64,000 bases of DNA from Primulina eburnea (GCF_022965805.1 NC_133103.1:52464386-52528385); one strand, 5' to 3'. Counted from the first letter of the stretch, positions 46,905 to 60,071 are shown. The notes: generated from the sequence alone by a model not told the origin. Program-made: numbers and translations.

Positions 46905-48666
46905 ATGGGAAGAACTGGAAAATGGCTAAGAAATTTCTTGACAGGAAAGAAAGATAGGAAGGAAAAAGACATAAAAAATGGCAGCGATCCCCAGAATTTT
47001 TCGGTTTTCAACGTCAACGAGCAGCACCCCTCCACTCCCTTAACAATCCCGCAGCCCACAACACCGAGGGAGAAGCGGCGGTGGAGCTTCCGCCGCTCCT
47101 CCGCCACCGCGCCGGGGCGGCCCGACTCGAACTCTCTGGAGAACATTGTATTCACTCCGTCTCATGTGATGGATCATCACTTGGAGGATGATGCTAAGAA
47201 GCATGTCTTGGCGGTGGCCGTGGCTACTGCGGCTGCCGCGGATGCGGCAGTGGCGGCGGCTAAGGCGGCCGCGGCCATGATTCAGCTGACCGCTGCCTCC
47301 TCCGAGAGGGTGAGCAGTGCAGTTGAGGAGGCTGCTGCCGTGACGATTCAGTCCGTTTTTCGCTCATATTTGGTATGCATTTCTTGTAAATCGAAACTAG
47401 CTGTTTTCCAAAGTATTATGTTAATAATAAAATTTATATGAAAACTGATTCTTTTTAGTTGTTCTTGTGCGTTTAACATTGGTTTTTATTTTCTTTTTCA
47501 AGGCAAGAAAAGCTCTAAATGCATTGGTTTTTATTTTCTTTTTCAAGGCAAGAAAAGCTCTAAATGCATTGAAAGGATTAGTGAAGCTGCAGGCATTGGT
47601 TCGAGGGCATTTGGTCAGGAAACAGGCGAATGCAACGCTTCGGTGCATGCAGGCACTAGTCAATGCACAAGCTCGAGCTCGAGTTCGAAGAATGCTTTTC
47701 GCCGAAGATTCCAAAAACATCAACCAAAAGCAATTTAATCACAGAAAATCTACACAAGAGTACAACTTCACCAATTCATCTCAAGTGTGTATTCATTATT
47801 TAATGCTTTTCAAAATTCAGAGTTTTGGTTTATCTTACATACTCAAAAACAATCCTTATGTTCATGTAGGATTTTGACAGAGGGCTAGAAGAGAACATCA
47901 AGATTGTGGAAATGGATCTTGGCAACTACAAGCCAGTTGCAAAACCAAGAAACAGCTATTCGAGCCAACCGCAAACCGAAAAACCGAATCTCCATTCACC
48001 GTGCATCATCGGTCAAACACGATCATCAACAGATTTCGCAGTCGCCATCAGCTTTAACTGATATAACCCCACGAACGTGCAGCAACCACTTTGAAGAATG
48101 CTCTTACTGCACGGCACAAAGCAGCCCTCAATGCTTCAACTCAGCCATGTCTAAACCTGAACACCCCACAATCCCATTTTCCTATGCCAGATCAGAATAT
48201 GCAGATTCCCTTTACAATGAGTATCCCTTTTACCCCAACTACATGGCCTACACCGAATCTTCCAAGGCTAAGGTGCGGTCACATAGCGCCCCCAAGCAAC
48301 GGCCCATTGAGCCGTTCGAGAAGCCTTTGAGTAGGCGGAAGCCTTCACTGGAAGGGAGAAACGTTCCAAGGGCGGTTAGGATGCAACGATCATCGTCTAA
48401 CCTCGGTTCAAATGCTCAGAATTATCACTATCCATGGTCTGTCAAGCTTGATAGATCAACAGTTTCACTCAAGGATAGCGAGTGCGGTTCTACTAGCACT
48501 GTGCTTACTAACACGAATTACTGCAGATCCCTCATGGGATTCGACGTAAGTAATAGTATCCATGTTCATATTCCTCGTTCGAATTCAAGATCTTGATAGA
48601 AATAAATTATTCAATAATGTTTATGTTTATTGTAATGACTGCAGGCTCAAGGAGCAAGATTCTAGC
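46905..48666 (+). CDS. IQD (IQ67-domain) calmodulin-binding protein, apparent frameshift
   Basis: IQD proteins bind calmodulin through IQ motifs and act as scaffolds on microtubules or membranes. Exon 1 (46905-47372) encodes [20 protein letters not shown], a typical basic N-terminus, ending in the first IQ motif ([14 protein letters not shown]). Exon 2 (47548-47784, or 47503 with the upstream acceptor) gives [20 protein letters not shown] and [20 protein letters not shown]. Exon 3 (47870-48545) starts [18 protein letters not shown]. Exon 4 (48646-48666) adds A-Q-G-A-R-F. In exon 3 the family-like sequence switches frame at an A5 run (47979-47983): before it [10 protein letters not shown], after it [10 protein letters not shown] then [14 protein letters not shown] and [16 protein letters not shown]. 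Read strictly, the protein stops at 48059-48061 after about 298 aa. This is either a real null allele or a sequencing error. Confidence 0.85.
47477..47571 (+). repeat. 45-bp tandem duplication across an IQD splice acceptor
   Basis: Two exact 45-bp copies (47477-47521 and 47522-47566) plus a shared CATTG end. Each includes a polypyrimidine tract (TTTTTATTTTCTTTTTCAAG) and the first 20 coding bases of exon 2 (GCAAGAAAAGCTCTAAATGC). This makes two identical acceptors, with exon starts at 47503 and 47548. Because 45 is a multiple of three, both products keep the frame. Confidence 0.93.
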
Positions 48667-49359
48667 TAGTTTCTTGGGGATGAGAAATGCGAACCAGAAA
48701 CCATCTGGGTTACTGCAAAGATTAAGAGAGAGAACTTGTATAATGCTGTTTGGGGTGAAATTTTTTTACGCTCTTGGTTTGATTTTGTAACGAGGGACCA
48801 TTGTTTTGGAGCTCTTTGTATGTAATTTTATTTTTGATTTCTTGGTTAATTTTAATTGTTTATGACTCAGTTTGCGACTTCATTTTGTTTTTAAGGGAGG
48901 ATTGAGAAGTAATTACATTTAGAAATTTTCATTGCATGATGAGGCTGTAATTTGTGTTGATACTTGATAGTAGTATAATATTTTACATCAAATATTAAAG
49001 GAAAGTTTGATTTAATTTTGATTAAAGAACACCATCATACAATTGGATATATACACCCAGCTTGACTACAAACTAAATATCATAATTTGTAAGTTGTAAC
49101 TTTCACATCGCAAACCCGAAAATCCAGGCGTGAGAGGAGCATGCATTCATGTGCTTCTGCAGGTAAACAGCAAAGGAAACACAAATTTCAAAGTTCTAAA
49201 AGATAGATCAAAGCATCTTATTACAATTACATCAGTCTAATCCTTGTTCCTCAACACTAAGGAAATAAGTCTTGTGAGTCCAACTAAATATAAAAGATGA
49301 ACCTATCAACATAATGCAAGGAACAAACTGCAAGTCAAGCCAAATAGCCAAGTTTAAAT
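48667..49359. other. Convergent intergenic region, IQD and NET1 3' ends
   Basis: The 3' flanks of the convergent IQD and NET1 genes meet here. No additional gene was seen. Confidence 0.5.
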
Positions 49360-52300
49360 TTAAGGGCTCCTTTGACTCCTACCAGATGATGGCCTTAGAC
49401 ATCCACAGAAAGGATTCTTCTTACGCTTCCCGCTGTTTTTCTTCCCGTTGTATATAAAATCCCTCAGAATAATCGTTTTGTTATGAAAGAACTTGTTTCT
49501 CCCTTTGTTTGTCTTCTCTTCATCCAATTTCAACAAGATGTACTGAATTTTTTGAAGCTCGAGCTGCAACCTGCCAATACTTTCTGACCCTTTCCGTGCC
49601 TGTTCTGTCACTTTCTTTCTCCGCATTCTGGCAGCCTCTTTCAGCTGAGGGGAAGTTCGTCCGCTGGGAGACCGTGTGTCTTGTATAGTCTCGACAAGTT
49701 TTCCATTCAAATCCGCCAGATGTACAACGGTTTCTTCAGCTTCCATTAGTTGATCATGCACAGTTTCGAAATCAACATTCTTTACAATTCTACTCGTTTG
49801 ACTAGTCTCCAATTTCCTTATCAAGCTTTTAACTGTCGTATGGAGACACTCCAGCTTCTGTGCATCAGAGGAAAGTCTCTCTAGAATCCTTCTGCTGTTT
49901 GCTTCTCGACTGAGCTCACTCATTTTCGTTGACACCTCCAACATATCCACGCCTAGCTCTTTCTCCATGTCTGAATCGGTTGATGGAGGCTGGGAATTCC
50001 GATTTACATCATCAAACTGATCGTAAACAATATCCTTTTCTGTCAGTTTGAATGACAACCTCAAAGATTCACCAATTGTTTGGCCTCTGTTTCTTTTCTC
50101 AGCCGTCTCCCACAGCTCGAGCATTTGATCTGAAGCTCCAACATTACCTCTCTTGACTTGGTCTAGAGGAATATCTTTCACTAGCATCCCATTACGAATG
50201 TCAGAGGTTTTGGTTCGTATTTTCTGCAACTTGGGAGTATCACTAAGCTCATTTCCTGCATACCCTTTCTTTCTTGTGTGCTCATGTTTGTCTCGGCCCA
50301 AGCTATGACGTGGTTTTGACTCCTCAATCTCGCCCATTGCTGGCTCAAGATTGGTATCCGAGTTAGATCTCCTCCTAGAGATGGACTTGTTTGTTTGTTC
50401 CATTAACTTTCCAACTGCTTTAATTCTCATCTGCAGGCTTTGCAGACACAATATTCCCTCAGGAACTGGGGAATACTGAGCTTCAGGAAACTCTCCAGAT
50501 ACACTTATACCAGAATGAGACTGCAAAGATGAACAAAGTTCAAGTGCACACAAGTCAAAACAAGCCATGTAGTAAGCAGAAGGGGAATTAAAGATAAATG
50601 AAACAATTGTGATGAATCAGTATCTGATAAGAGCGAGTATTACCTCTGCCTTTTGACCGTAGGCTGATTCACCTTTGGTTTGGAGAAGTGCCTTATTCTC
50701 AAGGAATGTGATATCATCTCTCAGCAACTCAACAGCTGGAGTATATGCAAAAAGTTGTGACTTTAATACGTCTATCTGACTCTCCAACAAAGAAATGATC
50801 CCTTTCATCTCTTCAATCTCCATTGATTTAGAAGAACATTCATATGCAAGATCTTGACATGTTCCATTAAGATCGTGGACTTTATTTTTCAGAAAAATTT
50901 CATTGATAGAAGATACTTGAAGATCAATATAAAATGTTGCTGCCTCTGCCTTCCATAGTTCAAACTCATTGCTCTTATCACGGTGAACTAAAAGTTCAGA
51001 CTCTAAGTTTTTGTTAACCATATGAAGACTCTCAATTTCCTTTTCCTGCGATGAATTCTTCTCGGAGATCTGAAGTACGGTCTTTTCAAGATTTTCCTGT
51101 ATCTGATGCGACTTTTGAACATCACTCTGCAGCTCATCTACCGTTTTAGACAACGACGAGTTCAAATTTTTGGAAGCTTCAAATTTCATTTGTGTGTCCA
51201 CGAGCTTTTCTTCTGTTCGAATTAAACTCTCCTTGCCTCGTAAGAGTTCCTGCTTCATCAGAGCATTATATTCGTTTAATCCTTGCACCGCCATCTCCAA
51301 CCTATGACCAGAATCTTTGAGGAGCAACTTCTCCACCTTCAGCAACTCCAGCTCCTCTCTCAATGTGCTCTTTTCTTTTTCAAGGGTATCATTGAATTCG
51401 TGTTGTCTGTTCAGATCTTCAATGAGTAACTTCACTTCTTTAATTTTCTGATTCCCAAAGCTCCTTAAAACATCACATTGATTGACAGTGGCTAAGAATT
51501 CAACTAGTACCGTATCATTATGCTGATCCATCTTACTTTTCTCGCCCTGAAGATCAGCAATTTTCTTCAGCAAATATTTGTTCTCGTGATTCATTTGAGA
51601 GTACAGTTCTTGCAAAATATTGTAAAGTTTATGTAAATCACCCTGTTTGGCACAAAGGCTCCCCAATTCAGCCTCGAGTATGGCCACATGTTGGTTACCC
51701 TCGTTCATATTTAGTTTCAATAGCTTGTTAGCATCTTGGAGTTCGTCGTTTTCTTTCTTGACCACAACAAGCTTCTCAGCTGTGACTTTGAACTCATGCT
51801 CCATGCTCATTTTCTTCGACTCGATTTGTGTCCCCATGGATTCCAACTGCTTTAAAAGTACAACCAGAATTGAGTTCTCAACCAAAAGTTTCTGCTTATC
51901 ATCCTCGTGTTTACTGATGGAACGCTTCATATCCTCGATGATTTCAAGAATATTGTGCACAAATATTTGCTCGTTTTCAACCTTGTTATTGGAAGAAGAG
52001 GGTCCAAGAACAGTTTCAATAGCCTTGAACACTTGATATATACCCAATCTTAGACCTTCTATTTCTTCCATCAGTAGTTCAGTTTCCACTTGCTGCTCAA
52101 GACTTTCACTCTCCAGCTCAGAAATAAGCTTTTCCGCCAATTTTGATGCCTCAACATGCTTTTGACACTCAAAAATCAGAGAGTTATTTTTCTCTTCCAT
52201 ATCTTTTACGAACTTCTGCAATATGAATATCTCAAACTGGGCTTTCATAGCTTTATCAAGTTCCTCTTCAAATTCCTTCTTCTTCCATTCATTTTCTTCT

Positions 52301-55268
52301 TGCAGGATATGAATATTGTTTTCGAGTTTAGCCAACCTTGTCTCACTTTGGAACTCGGAGATTGTTCGTTCTTGCTTCTCGACACTCAATGAAACCTTCA
52401 GTTCTTTCATTTCTCCATTCATGAATTCCTTCTCCTTCTCTAGATCAGCATATTTCACTTCCAACCCCATAAATCTTTTCTCGAGGCTTTTCAGTATCCT
52501 CTCTATGTTTTCCAACTTCAAAACCAGGGTGCTCCTTTCCATCAAAAGATTAGACCTTTCATTCTTCAGCATTTCACAAATTTCTTCAAGACCTTTAGAT
52601 TTTTCCTTCAGACCTTCAAGTTCAACTTTTGTAGCTGAGAGAGAAATCTCAAGAACAGAATTTTTTTCCATTAGACCACACATGTTCTCAGTTATAGCCT
52701 GCAACTGAGACAAGAGAGAAGCTTTCTCAGCAACAAGTGTGGCTTTTTCACCACGGAGAAATTGGCAAGATTCTTGCAATTCTGTCACCATTAAACGAGA
52801 GCCCTCCAGCTTGTCATTCAAATCCGACAGTGAGCTTTCTACAAATGCTTTTTTCTTCAAAAGTTCCTCCATGTTATCCAGCTTTATTGACAGAATTTCT
52901 TTTTGATTCCTGTCCTCGTCACATAATCGTTTTAGCCTCAAGTTCTCATCCCTTAAGTTCTTGACCGATGTCGTGACACTTTTCGGGTTCAGACCTGTTT
53001 CTTCCACTTGTTTAACTAATGCCTGGTAGTTCCCACTCAAGCCTTTGATCTCGTCTTTCAAGCGTAGAATTTCCTCCTGAAAAGAATCACTCAGACTCAT
53101 TTGATGTGAAACTTCGTGTTCGAGCCTCTCCTTCATCTCCCTTAAGCTAACAATCTCAATTTGCATGTTCTCCATATTAACATTTGATGACAGGTTTATT
53201 TCATTCAAACAACGATTTTCATCGCCGGTCTTCAGAATTTCCTCTTCCAAGCCAAGTTTGCATGATTCTAGATCCTTTATCTTCAGCAGCCTGTTTTCTA
53301 GCTCCATTGCAAGCTTTCTCTGATCGTCTTGAGATTGAGTATGCAAATTTTGCAAATTCTCGAGAATGGCTTCCATTTGGGCATGTCTGGAGTTTTCACC
53401 TTGCAAATTCATCTGAAGCTTCTCCAACTCCTCTTGCTTCTCAGTAAGCTCTCGATCTTTTACTGCTATCGTCCTCGTTAGATTATCTGCCTCGGCTCGC
53501 AGTGACTGGTTAGACATCTGCAACAGATTAGACTTCTCTTCAGCAGTTTTGAGTTTTTCAGTTCCAATCAGGACTTCGTTATTAAGGCGTTTAACATCTT
53601 CTTTGGCATTAGATATATCTCTCTCGAGTTTGGCTATTATCTCCAAGCAGCACTTGTATCGAAGAGTTGATTCTTCCTTCTCCTTGTTTAGATCAGCCAA
53701 AGCCTTCTTTAGCTGAGATACTTCATTTTCAGCTCTTTCTGCTTGTATCTTGAGCAGTCTGGCTTCATCTTCGACCGCAGAAATTACGTTCTGCAGATCT
53801 GATATTTTTTTAAGACACTGCTTGTACCGATCATAAACTCCTTCCATTTCAAGCTCCAACTTTGAGATTTCATTTTTCAGAATTTGAGCTTCATTTTCTG
53901 CTTGAATTGCTCGTTGGTCAAATCCCTTCATATCTTCTTGGAATCGAGAATACTTTGACTCCAGGTTAGAAATGTTTTCCAAATACATCTTCTGTTTGAT
54001 CAAACCAGCATTTTTTTCCACCTCTAACTGTATAAGTGCTTCCTTCAACGTCTGGACTTCAAGTTCGGCTTTGGTGGCTTTCTCGTCAAATTTCGTCGAA
54101 TCCTTTTGCGCATTTTCGAGCACTTCCTCCAAATTCGATAGCTCTCCGAGACACCGTTGGTACTGGAGGAGGACATCTTCTTTTTCGGCTTGAATATCAG
54201 TAAGAGCTTTCTTCAAGTCCTGAACTTCGCTCTCGGCTTTTCCAGCTCTTTGAGTTGCATGAAAGACTTTATCTTTAAGATCCAAATTTTCATTTGACAA
54301 TTCAAAGACTTCATCAGATTTTGAACTCTGGGCCACTGCTTCATTATGACCGAGCATTTCATATATCTGATTTAAACCCTTTTTCCTCCCTTCCAGCTCT
54401 GAGCCTTCCATATGAAGTCCCAATACATCCTCGAGTGTATCACCAATTTCAGGAAATGAATTCAGGGGACGTTGTGTTTCAGGTGTGTTAGGATCTCTTT
54501 CACGTGCAGAAGATTTCACAGGTGAATCATCAAAAAGTTCGAACGGTACTTGGTCAGGAAATGCCTTTGCGATTGTTCGATGAGCATGGCGAAGTTCCCC
54601 TGTTGCGTGATTATATCTTTCAGCTAACGCACGGTAGGCTCGGTAAAACTCCTCCACTAATTTCATCAACTCCGGCCTTTTCTTGTAGTACATTTCAGCC
54701 CTTCTCGCAAATGAATCGGCGTCTTCTTCAATGAGCTTGATCATGGATTTGACTTTGGCATCCATGTCTGTTCAAGCACAGCATTTTTGGATTAGCAACT
54801 GACATAACCCAAAGCTAAGGAATGAAAGTGTTCAGAATCACATAAAAGAAACAAGCATCAAAAGCAATGAGAAGACAATAAAATATATATTTGCAGCTGC
54901 TTTCTAGAACTAAATCAAGAGATTGTATAAATAAAATTTATTCCAATGAGCAAATGGAAAGCTCTGAAACCAAGAGTTTGAATCTTCATTTTAGTTAATG
55001 AGAAGCAAAATGTTTACGTGGTCTCGTATATCAATGGAAAATGCAAAATGAAGTCAAGCATTACTCTAACAATCCAGATTTCTGAATAAAAAATCTTTTG
55101 ACGTCGCAAAAGATTGAGAAAGTGTAGTAGAAAGTTGAATAGATATCATGTAGAGAATTACCCACCTTTCAGATTTTCTTGAAGCCATCTCGAGTTTTTG
55201 GGGCTTATATGGCTGTCCCACCACCAAGAATATAAGCGCCTGGATGTGGACTGTGATAGAGTTTCCAT
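49360..55268 (-). CDS. NET1: NETWORKED1-type actin-binding protein, 3 exons
   Basis: NET1 proteins bind F-actin through an N-terminal NAB (KIP1) domain and attach it to plasma membrane and plasmodesmata. Minus-strand exons: 55166-55268, 50644-54767 and 49360-50520 (5388 nt, 1795 aa), GT-AG junctions. Exon 1 carries [19 protein letters not shown] followed by [15 protein letters not shown], the start of the NAB domain. The split aspartate codon (G|AC) joins it to [20 protein letters not shown] in exon 2. This start is chosen because translation of exon 2 alone would lack the WWW motif. Residues from about 130 to about 1400 are almost continuous heptad coiled coil (repeated LEKE/LKKAL/AESEVQ patterns). 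Exon 3 ends in another coiled coil ([17 protein letters not shown]) and a basic C-terminus ([18 protein letters not shown]), as in other NET1 members. Length fits NET1 (about 1.7-1.8 thousand aa). NET1A-D subtype cannot be assigned. Confidence 0.93.
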
Positions 55269-57140
55269 ATCTCACAAGAGATAAAAATTGTACTTCTTTG
55301 GACCTCGAAAAGCCTGTGAATCTGGCCAGTATCAAAATCACTCCCCGTATTGTATAAACTAACTTGCACCTGGAAGAAAAGAACAAAATGCAACCAGATG
55401 CATCAAATTTTCATTCCATGCTTTCTAACGATGATCTATGTCACTCAAACAAACAGATACATAAAAAAATCTCATCAACACACTTCCTTGTGATGATCAC
55501 TGATAGAAAATCAAGGCATTCGGAATAACCTGAAAAGTAGCAGCTGCTATAAAAAATCACATCATCACACTTTCTTATGATGATGATCGGTGATAGAAGA
55601 TGGACTCTCAACTTAATGGCGTGGAAGCTAAGATACGTGAGAAACCTGCACCAAAAAGTAAGCAATTATATTGGAACAGCTTTAGTAAGATTTCTCATGA
55701 AAGTAGGTAGATATCATAGAGAAAATAAAACAAAGAAAAAAAGAGCTAGTGAGTAGATCAAATATATATTTACACTGTCGAAACTACTTGGAGAAAAGAA
55801 ATATCGTGAACTTAGGGTAAAATTATTCAGAAGTTCAAATAATAACAGATATAAAGAGAGAATATGTAAACAAAATCAAACCTTATCTGCATTTACCAAA
55901 CAAAATCAATCGAAAAAAATTACATATGAGACCACCAGCCAGTGCACAAAAAACTTGCAAGAAAAATTGCAATGATTAAAGATTTTCTGGAGGTGAAAAA
56001 ATAATCATATCATTTATCAGCTCTTTCACAAACTCTTGGTGATTTGTTCGTGGAAAAAAGAGAGATTCACATTGAACATATAAGAACATACTTGTATGCG
56101 ATCTAGTAAAATGTAAACAAAGGCAAATAAACTATTCTCCCCTGGATAGAAATCTCAGAGATCAGGGAAAACACACAAATATAAAGTGAAACATGATTTT
56201 AACAAAGAATCTAGCTTTCATGCCAATGAGCTTCACCTAAACTGAAAAAATGAATCATCAGCATAGTTCATTCAAATTAACAACACATTGAACAAAAAAA
56301 TTGCACGTGCCCACATTCTCAAAAACATCAAAGACCTGAATCAGATAAGCGAAACATGATACTAGCAAATGGGAAATGGGCTTTCCAGAAAATATCAAAA
56401 AGATTGAGTCTTGGCGAGAAAAAATCATATATTTTGAGCAAACAAAGACTAAAACTTACAAATCACAAAAGCCCACTTACAATCTCAATTGCTGCTGTTA
56501 TGAAAAGCACTTCAGACAAATAAATCACCTACTTCACCCCATTTTTCACACAGTCCCGTCATCAAACGCCCTTCTCGCCTTCAATCTCTGAAGGGCAATT
56601 AGCACTTCATTCAGGCTTCTCCTTTTGTTTGGTACTGCGTCAGTATTCAAAGTATGCTGAGTGAAAAAAACACCACATGTGTGTGTATAATGTACGTATA
56701 TAACTTTACATATACACACACCCCTTTTCCTTTGCTTTGTATGGAGGCATGTGTCTAGGAGGAGACGAGTGATTTCATGTAAATGTGAATTCGGAATTAA
56801 AAAAATAAATATATATTATGATTTCTTTGAATAGGGAATTCTGCAAACGGACACATGACTCGGTGTAATTTGATGTCCTTTGTCTTCACTTTCTTGGGTT
56901 TAGAAAATGCTGTGCACTCATGACTAAAGCATGACTGTGTACAGTGCAAAGGCTGCAGTCTCCAAGCATTGGTTAACATCTTTAAAAGGATTTTCCAATA
57001 AAGAATTCAACTCCTCTTCCTTTTCCATTGTAAATTTATTATGTTGATTTAATTAAATTTTGAATCGGATTATATTTTTTTTAAGTCTTTGTAAAATTAT
57101 ATATCATAGATTCATAATGTAAATATCTCATATGGGAAGT
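55269..57140. other. NET1 5' flank, possible leader exons
   Basis: Contains no recognised coding region. The 55.3-56.6 kb segment is less AT-rich than distal intergenic DNA and may hold 5' untranslated exons and the promoter of NET1. Two GATGATCA-type imperfect repeats (CACTTCCTTGTGATGATCAC and CACTTTCTTATGATGATGATC) lie at 55480-55590. Confidence 0.4.
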
Positions 57141-57327
57141 TACAAAAACTCTTTGTGAGACAGTCTCACAGATAAATTTCGTGGATCGAAATACTTATTT
57201 GGGTCATACATGAAAAAATATTACTTTTTATGCTAAGAATATTACTTTTAATTGTGAATATCGTCAACCTAAATTGACTTGTCTGACAGATAAAGATTCG
57301 TAAGATCGTCTCACAAGAATCATATTC
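57141..57327 (+). mobile_element. Mutator-like MITE, copy n, diverged
   Basis: Contains ACAAAAACTCTTTGTGAGAC, GGGTCATACATGAAAAAATA, both TATTACTTTT blocks, CAGATAAAGATTCG and GATCGTCTCACAAGAATC. Extra bases in the right third and poor flank identity suggest an old copy. Confidence 0.75.
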
Positions 57328-57986
57328 TATAAAAGTTAGTCACATAGTGTTTTTATAAAAAGTATCCAATATCTTAAGTTTTAATTTAAAAGATTGGATA
57401 GATTTTGGGTAATAAATTTACTCACATATCTCATATCTTACAATATTACATCCTTTTTTTTAAACGGCATTTTGATTTATTGTTTTATGTATTTTGATTA
57501 ATGATATTTTTTTCCACCCCGTTAATGATACATTTTCTTTTCTTTTCTTTTAAATTGAGAAATACCATGAACAAATTAAACCATATTCGAGAGACAAACC
57601 TCCCTTTTAACAGGACCTTTTTATAAATAAAGGGATAGAAAAAACAAAACAAATGTGAATGTTCTCTGGGATGGGGTACGAGCTACTTTTAATACATTAA
57701 TTAAATTTTGAGAAAATTTTGAGGTAAAAATATGTATTCAAAAAATTATTTGAAAAAGTTTATATTTGCTTAAATTTAAAGTAAAACTATGTATTCAAAA
57801 AATTATTTGAAAAAATTTAAATTTGCTTTCCATTGAGAGAGAGAGAGCCATCACCCTCAACCTAACTCGGATGCATCCTATTTGGCTTCTAGAAGATACA
57901 CCGAGAAATCCTTTAAATCACATTTAGTACAAATAAATTGCAATAAATGGCTACCCTTTTTCCCACCAAAGTCTACAAAAAAAATG

Positions 57987-57988
<2 letters not shown>

Positions 57989-58054
<66 letters not shown>
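57989..58054. repeat. (AT)33 microsatellite
   Basis: Uninterrupted AT dinucleotide run of 66 bases, ending directly against the truncated MITE copy o. Confidence 0.97.
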
Positions 58055-58058
<4 letters not shown>

Positions 58059-58234
58059 GGGTGACTGTCTCACGAGTCACGAGTAGTATTATGTGTGACA
58101 AATATTTTATTTGGGTTATCCATGAAAAAGTATTACTTTTTATGCTTAGAGGATTACTTTTTATTGTGATTCTCGGTAGGATTGACCCGTCTTACAGAAA
58201 AAGATTCGTGCGACTGTCTCACAAGAAACTTATT
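58055..58234 (+). mobile_element. Mutator-like MITE, copy o, 5' end replaced by the AT run
   Basis: Starts within GTGGGTGACTGTCTCACGAG, without the usual CAAAAACTTGTGTG start, and continues normally to GACTGTCTCACAAGAAACTTA. The missing terminus coincides with the microsatellite. Confidence 0.75.
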
Positions 58235-58254
58235 TAAATGATTTGAATAAAAAG

Positions 58255-58500
58255 ATTAAAAGACTTTCTAATGGCTTATAATAGACTTATACTTATTTAA
58301 ATGATTTGAATAAGTCATTTTCATAAACAAGAACGAGTATGAAACAGTTGCTATAGAAAATCATTAAATATTCGCATTTTCCTAAGTCTAGTTTGATGAT
58401 TTGCATCGGTCATTTTTTAAAATAAAAACGAATACGAAACAGTTATTACAATAGAACCACTGATAATCGTATTTTACCAAGTCTAGGTTGGAACGCGAAA
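58255..58500 (+). repeat. Decayed relatives of the 13.5-kb TRIM LTR, two copies
   Basis: Two segments (about 58255-58385 and 58386-58500) each have a CATTTTCATAAACAAGAACGAG or CATTTTTTAAAATAAAAACGAA block, then AGTATGAAACAGTTGCTATAG or ATACGAAACAGTTATTACAA. These match the TCATTTTCGTAAAGCGAGGACGN, ATACGA and GTTGTTATA order of the TRIM at 13511-14102. Both continue to TTCCTAAGTCTAG or TTACCAAGTCTAG. Boundaries are uncertain. Confidence 0.45.
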
Positions 58501-60024
58501 CTACATAATTCACCTATACGGCTATAATGTAAAGGGCAAAAAGTAGAGTAGAAAATATTGGTGAAGAATTTTAAATAAGTGCCGCCCCTAATTAATGTTT
58601 ATCATAAGTTTCTATTTAAAAATAAAAAGATTGTGGGGTCTTAATTTAGATTATAAATTGAGTTCTTTATGAGAAAGGGATGGTACAAGACTTTTTCGCC
58701 GGGTGTAAAAGTTTGCTTTTCTTCTCTTTTCTTCATGTTAACTACGTACACAATAATTTGTTATATTTTTTTCATTTTATTTTCGAGGTTTTTCTTCTCT
58801 TTATTTTATTGCGATATTAATTATTTATTTATTGGTCGTAGCACACACACACATATGAGTGGCATTGTTTTCTTTTTGTTAATTTACAAATAAAAATAAT
58901 GCATGTAAAGTTCAATAAGCCATCGTACCAATACAAGCTAAGCTATGACGACCAAAATTATGACAAAGTTGGTGTTTGAATTGGTGGAAAAAGTCAGGAG
59001 TTTGATTTCTCCTGCTAACATTTTATTGAGCGAGTGTTATGCATAGTTTGTCCAGTATGATTTATCTGATTAACGTGATTTGCTGTTTATTACGTTAGTA
59101 TGGAAATTTATCCAGTAATCGCCAAATGGAGAGACTGCAGATTCACAAATCATAAAAAATGAATCAAGATTCTTGAACCGATCTTTAATCAAATATAAAT
59201 GATATTTTATTTCCAAAAAATTAAGTGATATTTTTCCATTTATGAGTGAAATGTAACGAGAATAATAATTGAAATAGTTCTTTTTAACCTTTTGCAAAAA
59301 AAAAAAAAGTTATTTCTCACCCCTTAAAAAGTATATAGACGCTATAATTATTTAGCTGTTGCACTTCAAATTTGTAAATTTAAGCGATTCTTTAGGGTCC
59401 ACTTGCCATGTGAATATTTTTTTTTAATTGATCCTATCTAGGTAATTTTTATTATATTTTTTAAAGTAATAATTTTTTATTTTATTTTGATTCTTCAGAT
59501 AAATATATCTAGTTAATTTTTTATTATATTTTTTGATTAGGTAAATATACAACCACAAGTTAGCAATGCCCTACTTCAACTACACAAAAAAGCCGTTGAA
59601 TTCTTAGTGTTTTTTGGGTGGGGAGAACCAATAAAGTCAAGAGGGGTAATTATTATACAAGTATAACCAATATTCAAATAATTGTCAGGCTAAACATTTT
59701 GGATTTTAACTTTTTTTTAAAAAGTATCCACCTTATTGGAATGTAATAATTGTTTATATCAAGAAAGTGAGATATATACAATATTTAGACTACTATATAT
59801 TTTAAAATATTGAAATTATAACGTTAAATATCTGATGATACAATTGTTATCGAAATCAAAATCATGGTTTGATTCTAAATTACAAGGACTTCAATCATCA
59901 AAATAATATTTATTAAGACGCAATAATTGTCCCTACTCAGAGAGCGATCTACACGTGACATTTGGTCTGTAATATGATTTAAAAAATTATAATTGCATCA
60001 TTATCACATATTATAAATCTTTTT

Positions 60025-60027
<3 letters not shown>

Positions 60028-60065
<38 letters not shown>
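60028..60065. repeat. (AT)n microsatellite with a following 58-bp tandem duplication
   Basis: An AT run at 60028-60065 is followed by TTTTAATGAAATGATAAGTG...CTACGTATTATA, which occurs at about 60073 and again at about 60131 (period 58), the two copies joined by another AT tract. The duplicated region extends to about 60171. Confidence 0.85.

Positions 60066-60071
<6 letters not shown>

Noticed and set aside
50617..54765. Long plus-strand open frames opposite NET1 (51647-52036, 52316-52708 and others)
   Set aside because: They are antisense shadows of a coiled-coil gene. The minus strand encodes a continuous NET1 protein with matched splice sites.
57882..58237. Plus-strand frames with long (IY)n runs
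   Set aside because: These are translations of the (AT)33 microsatellite and adjoining MITE.
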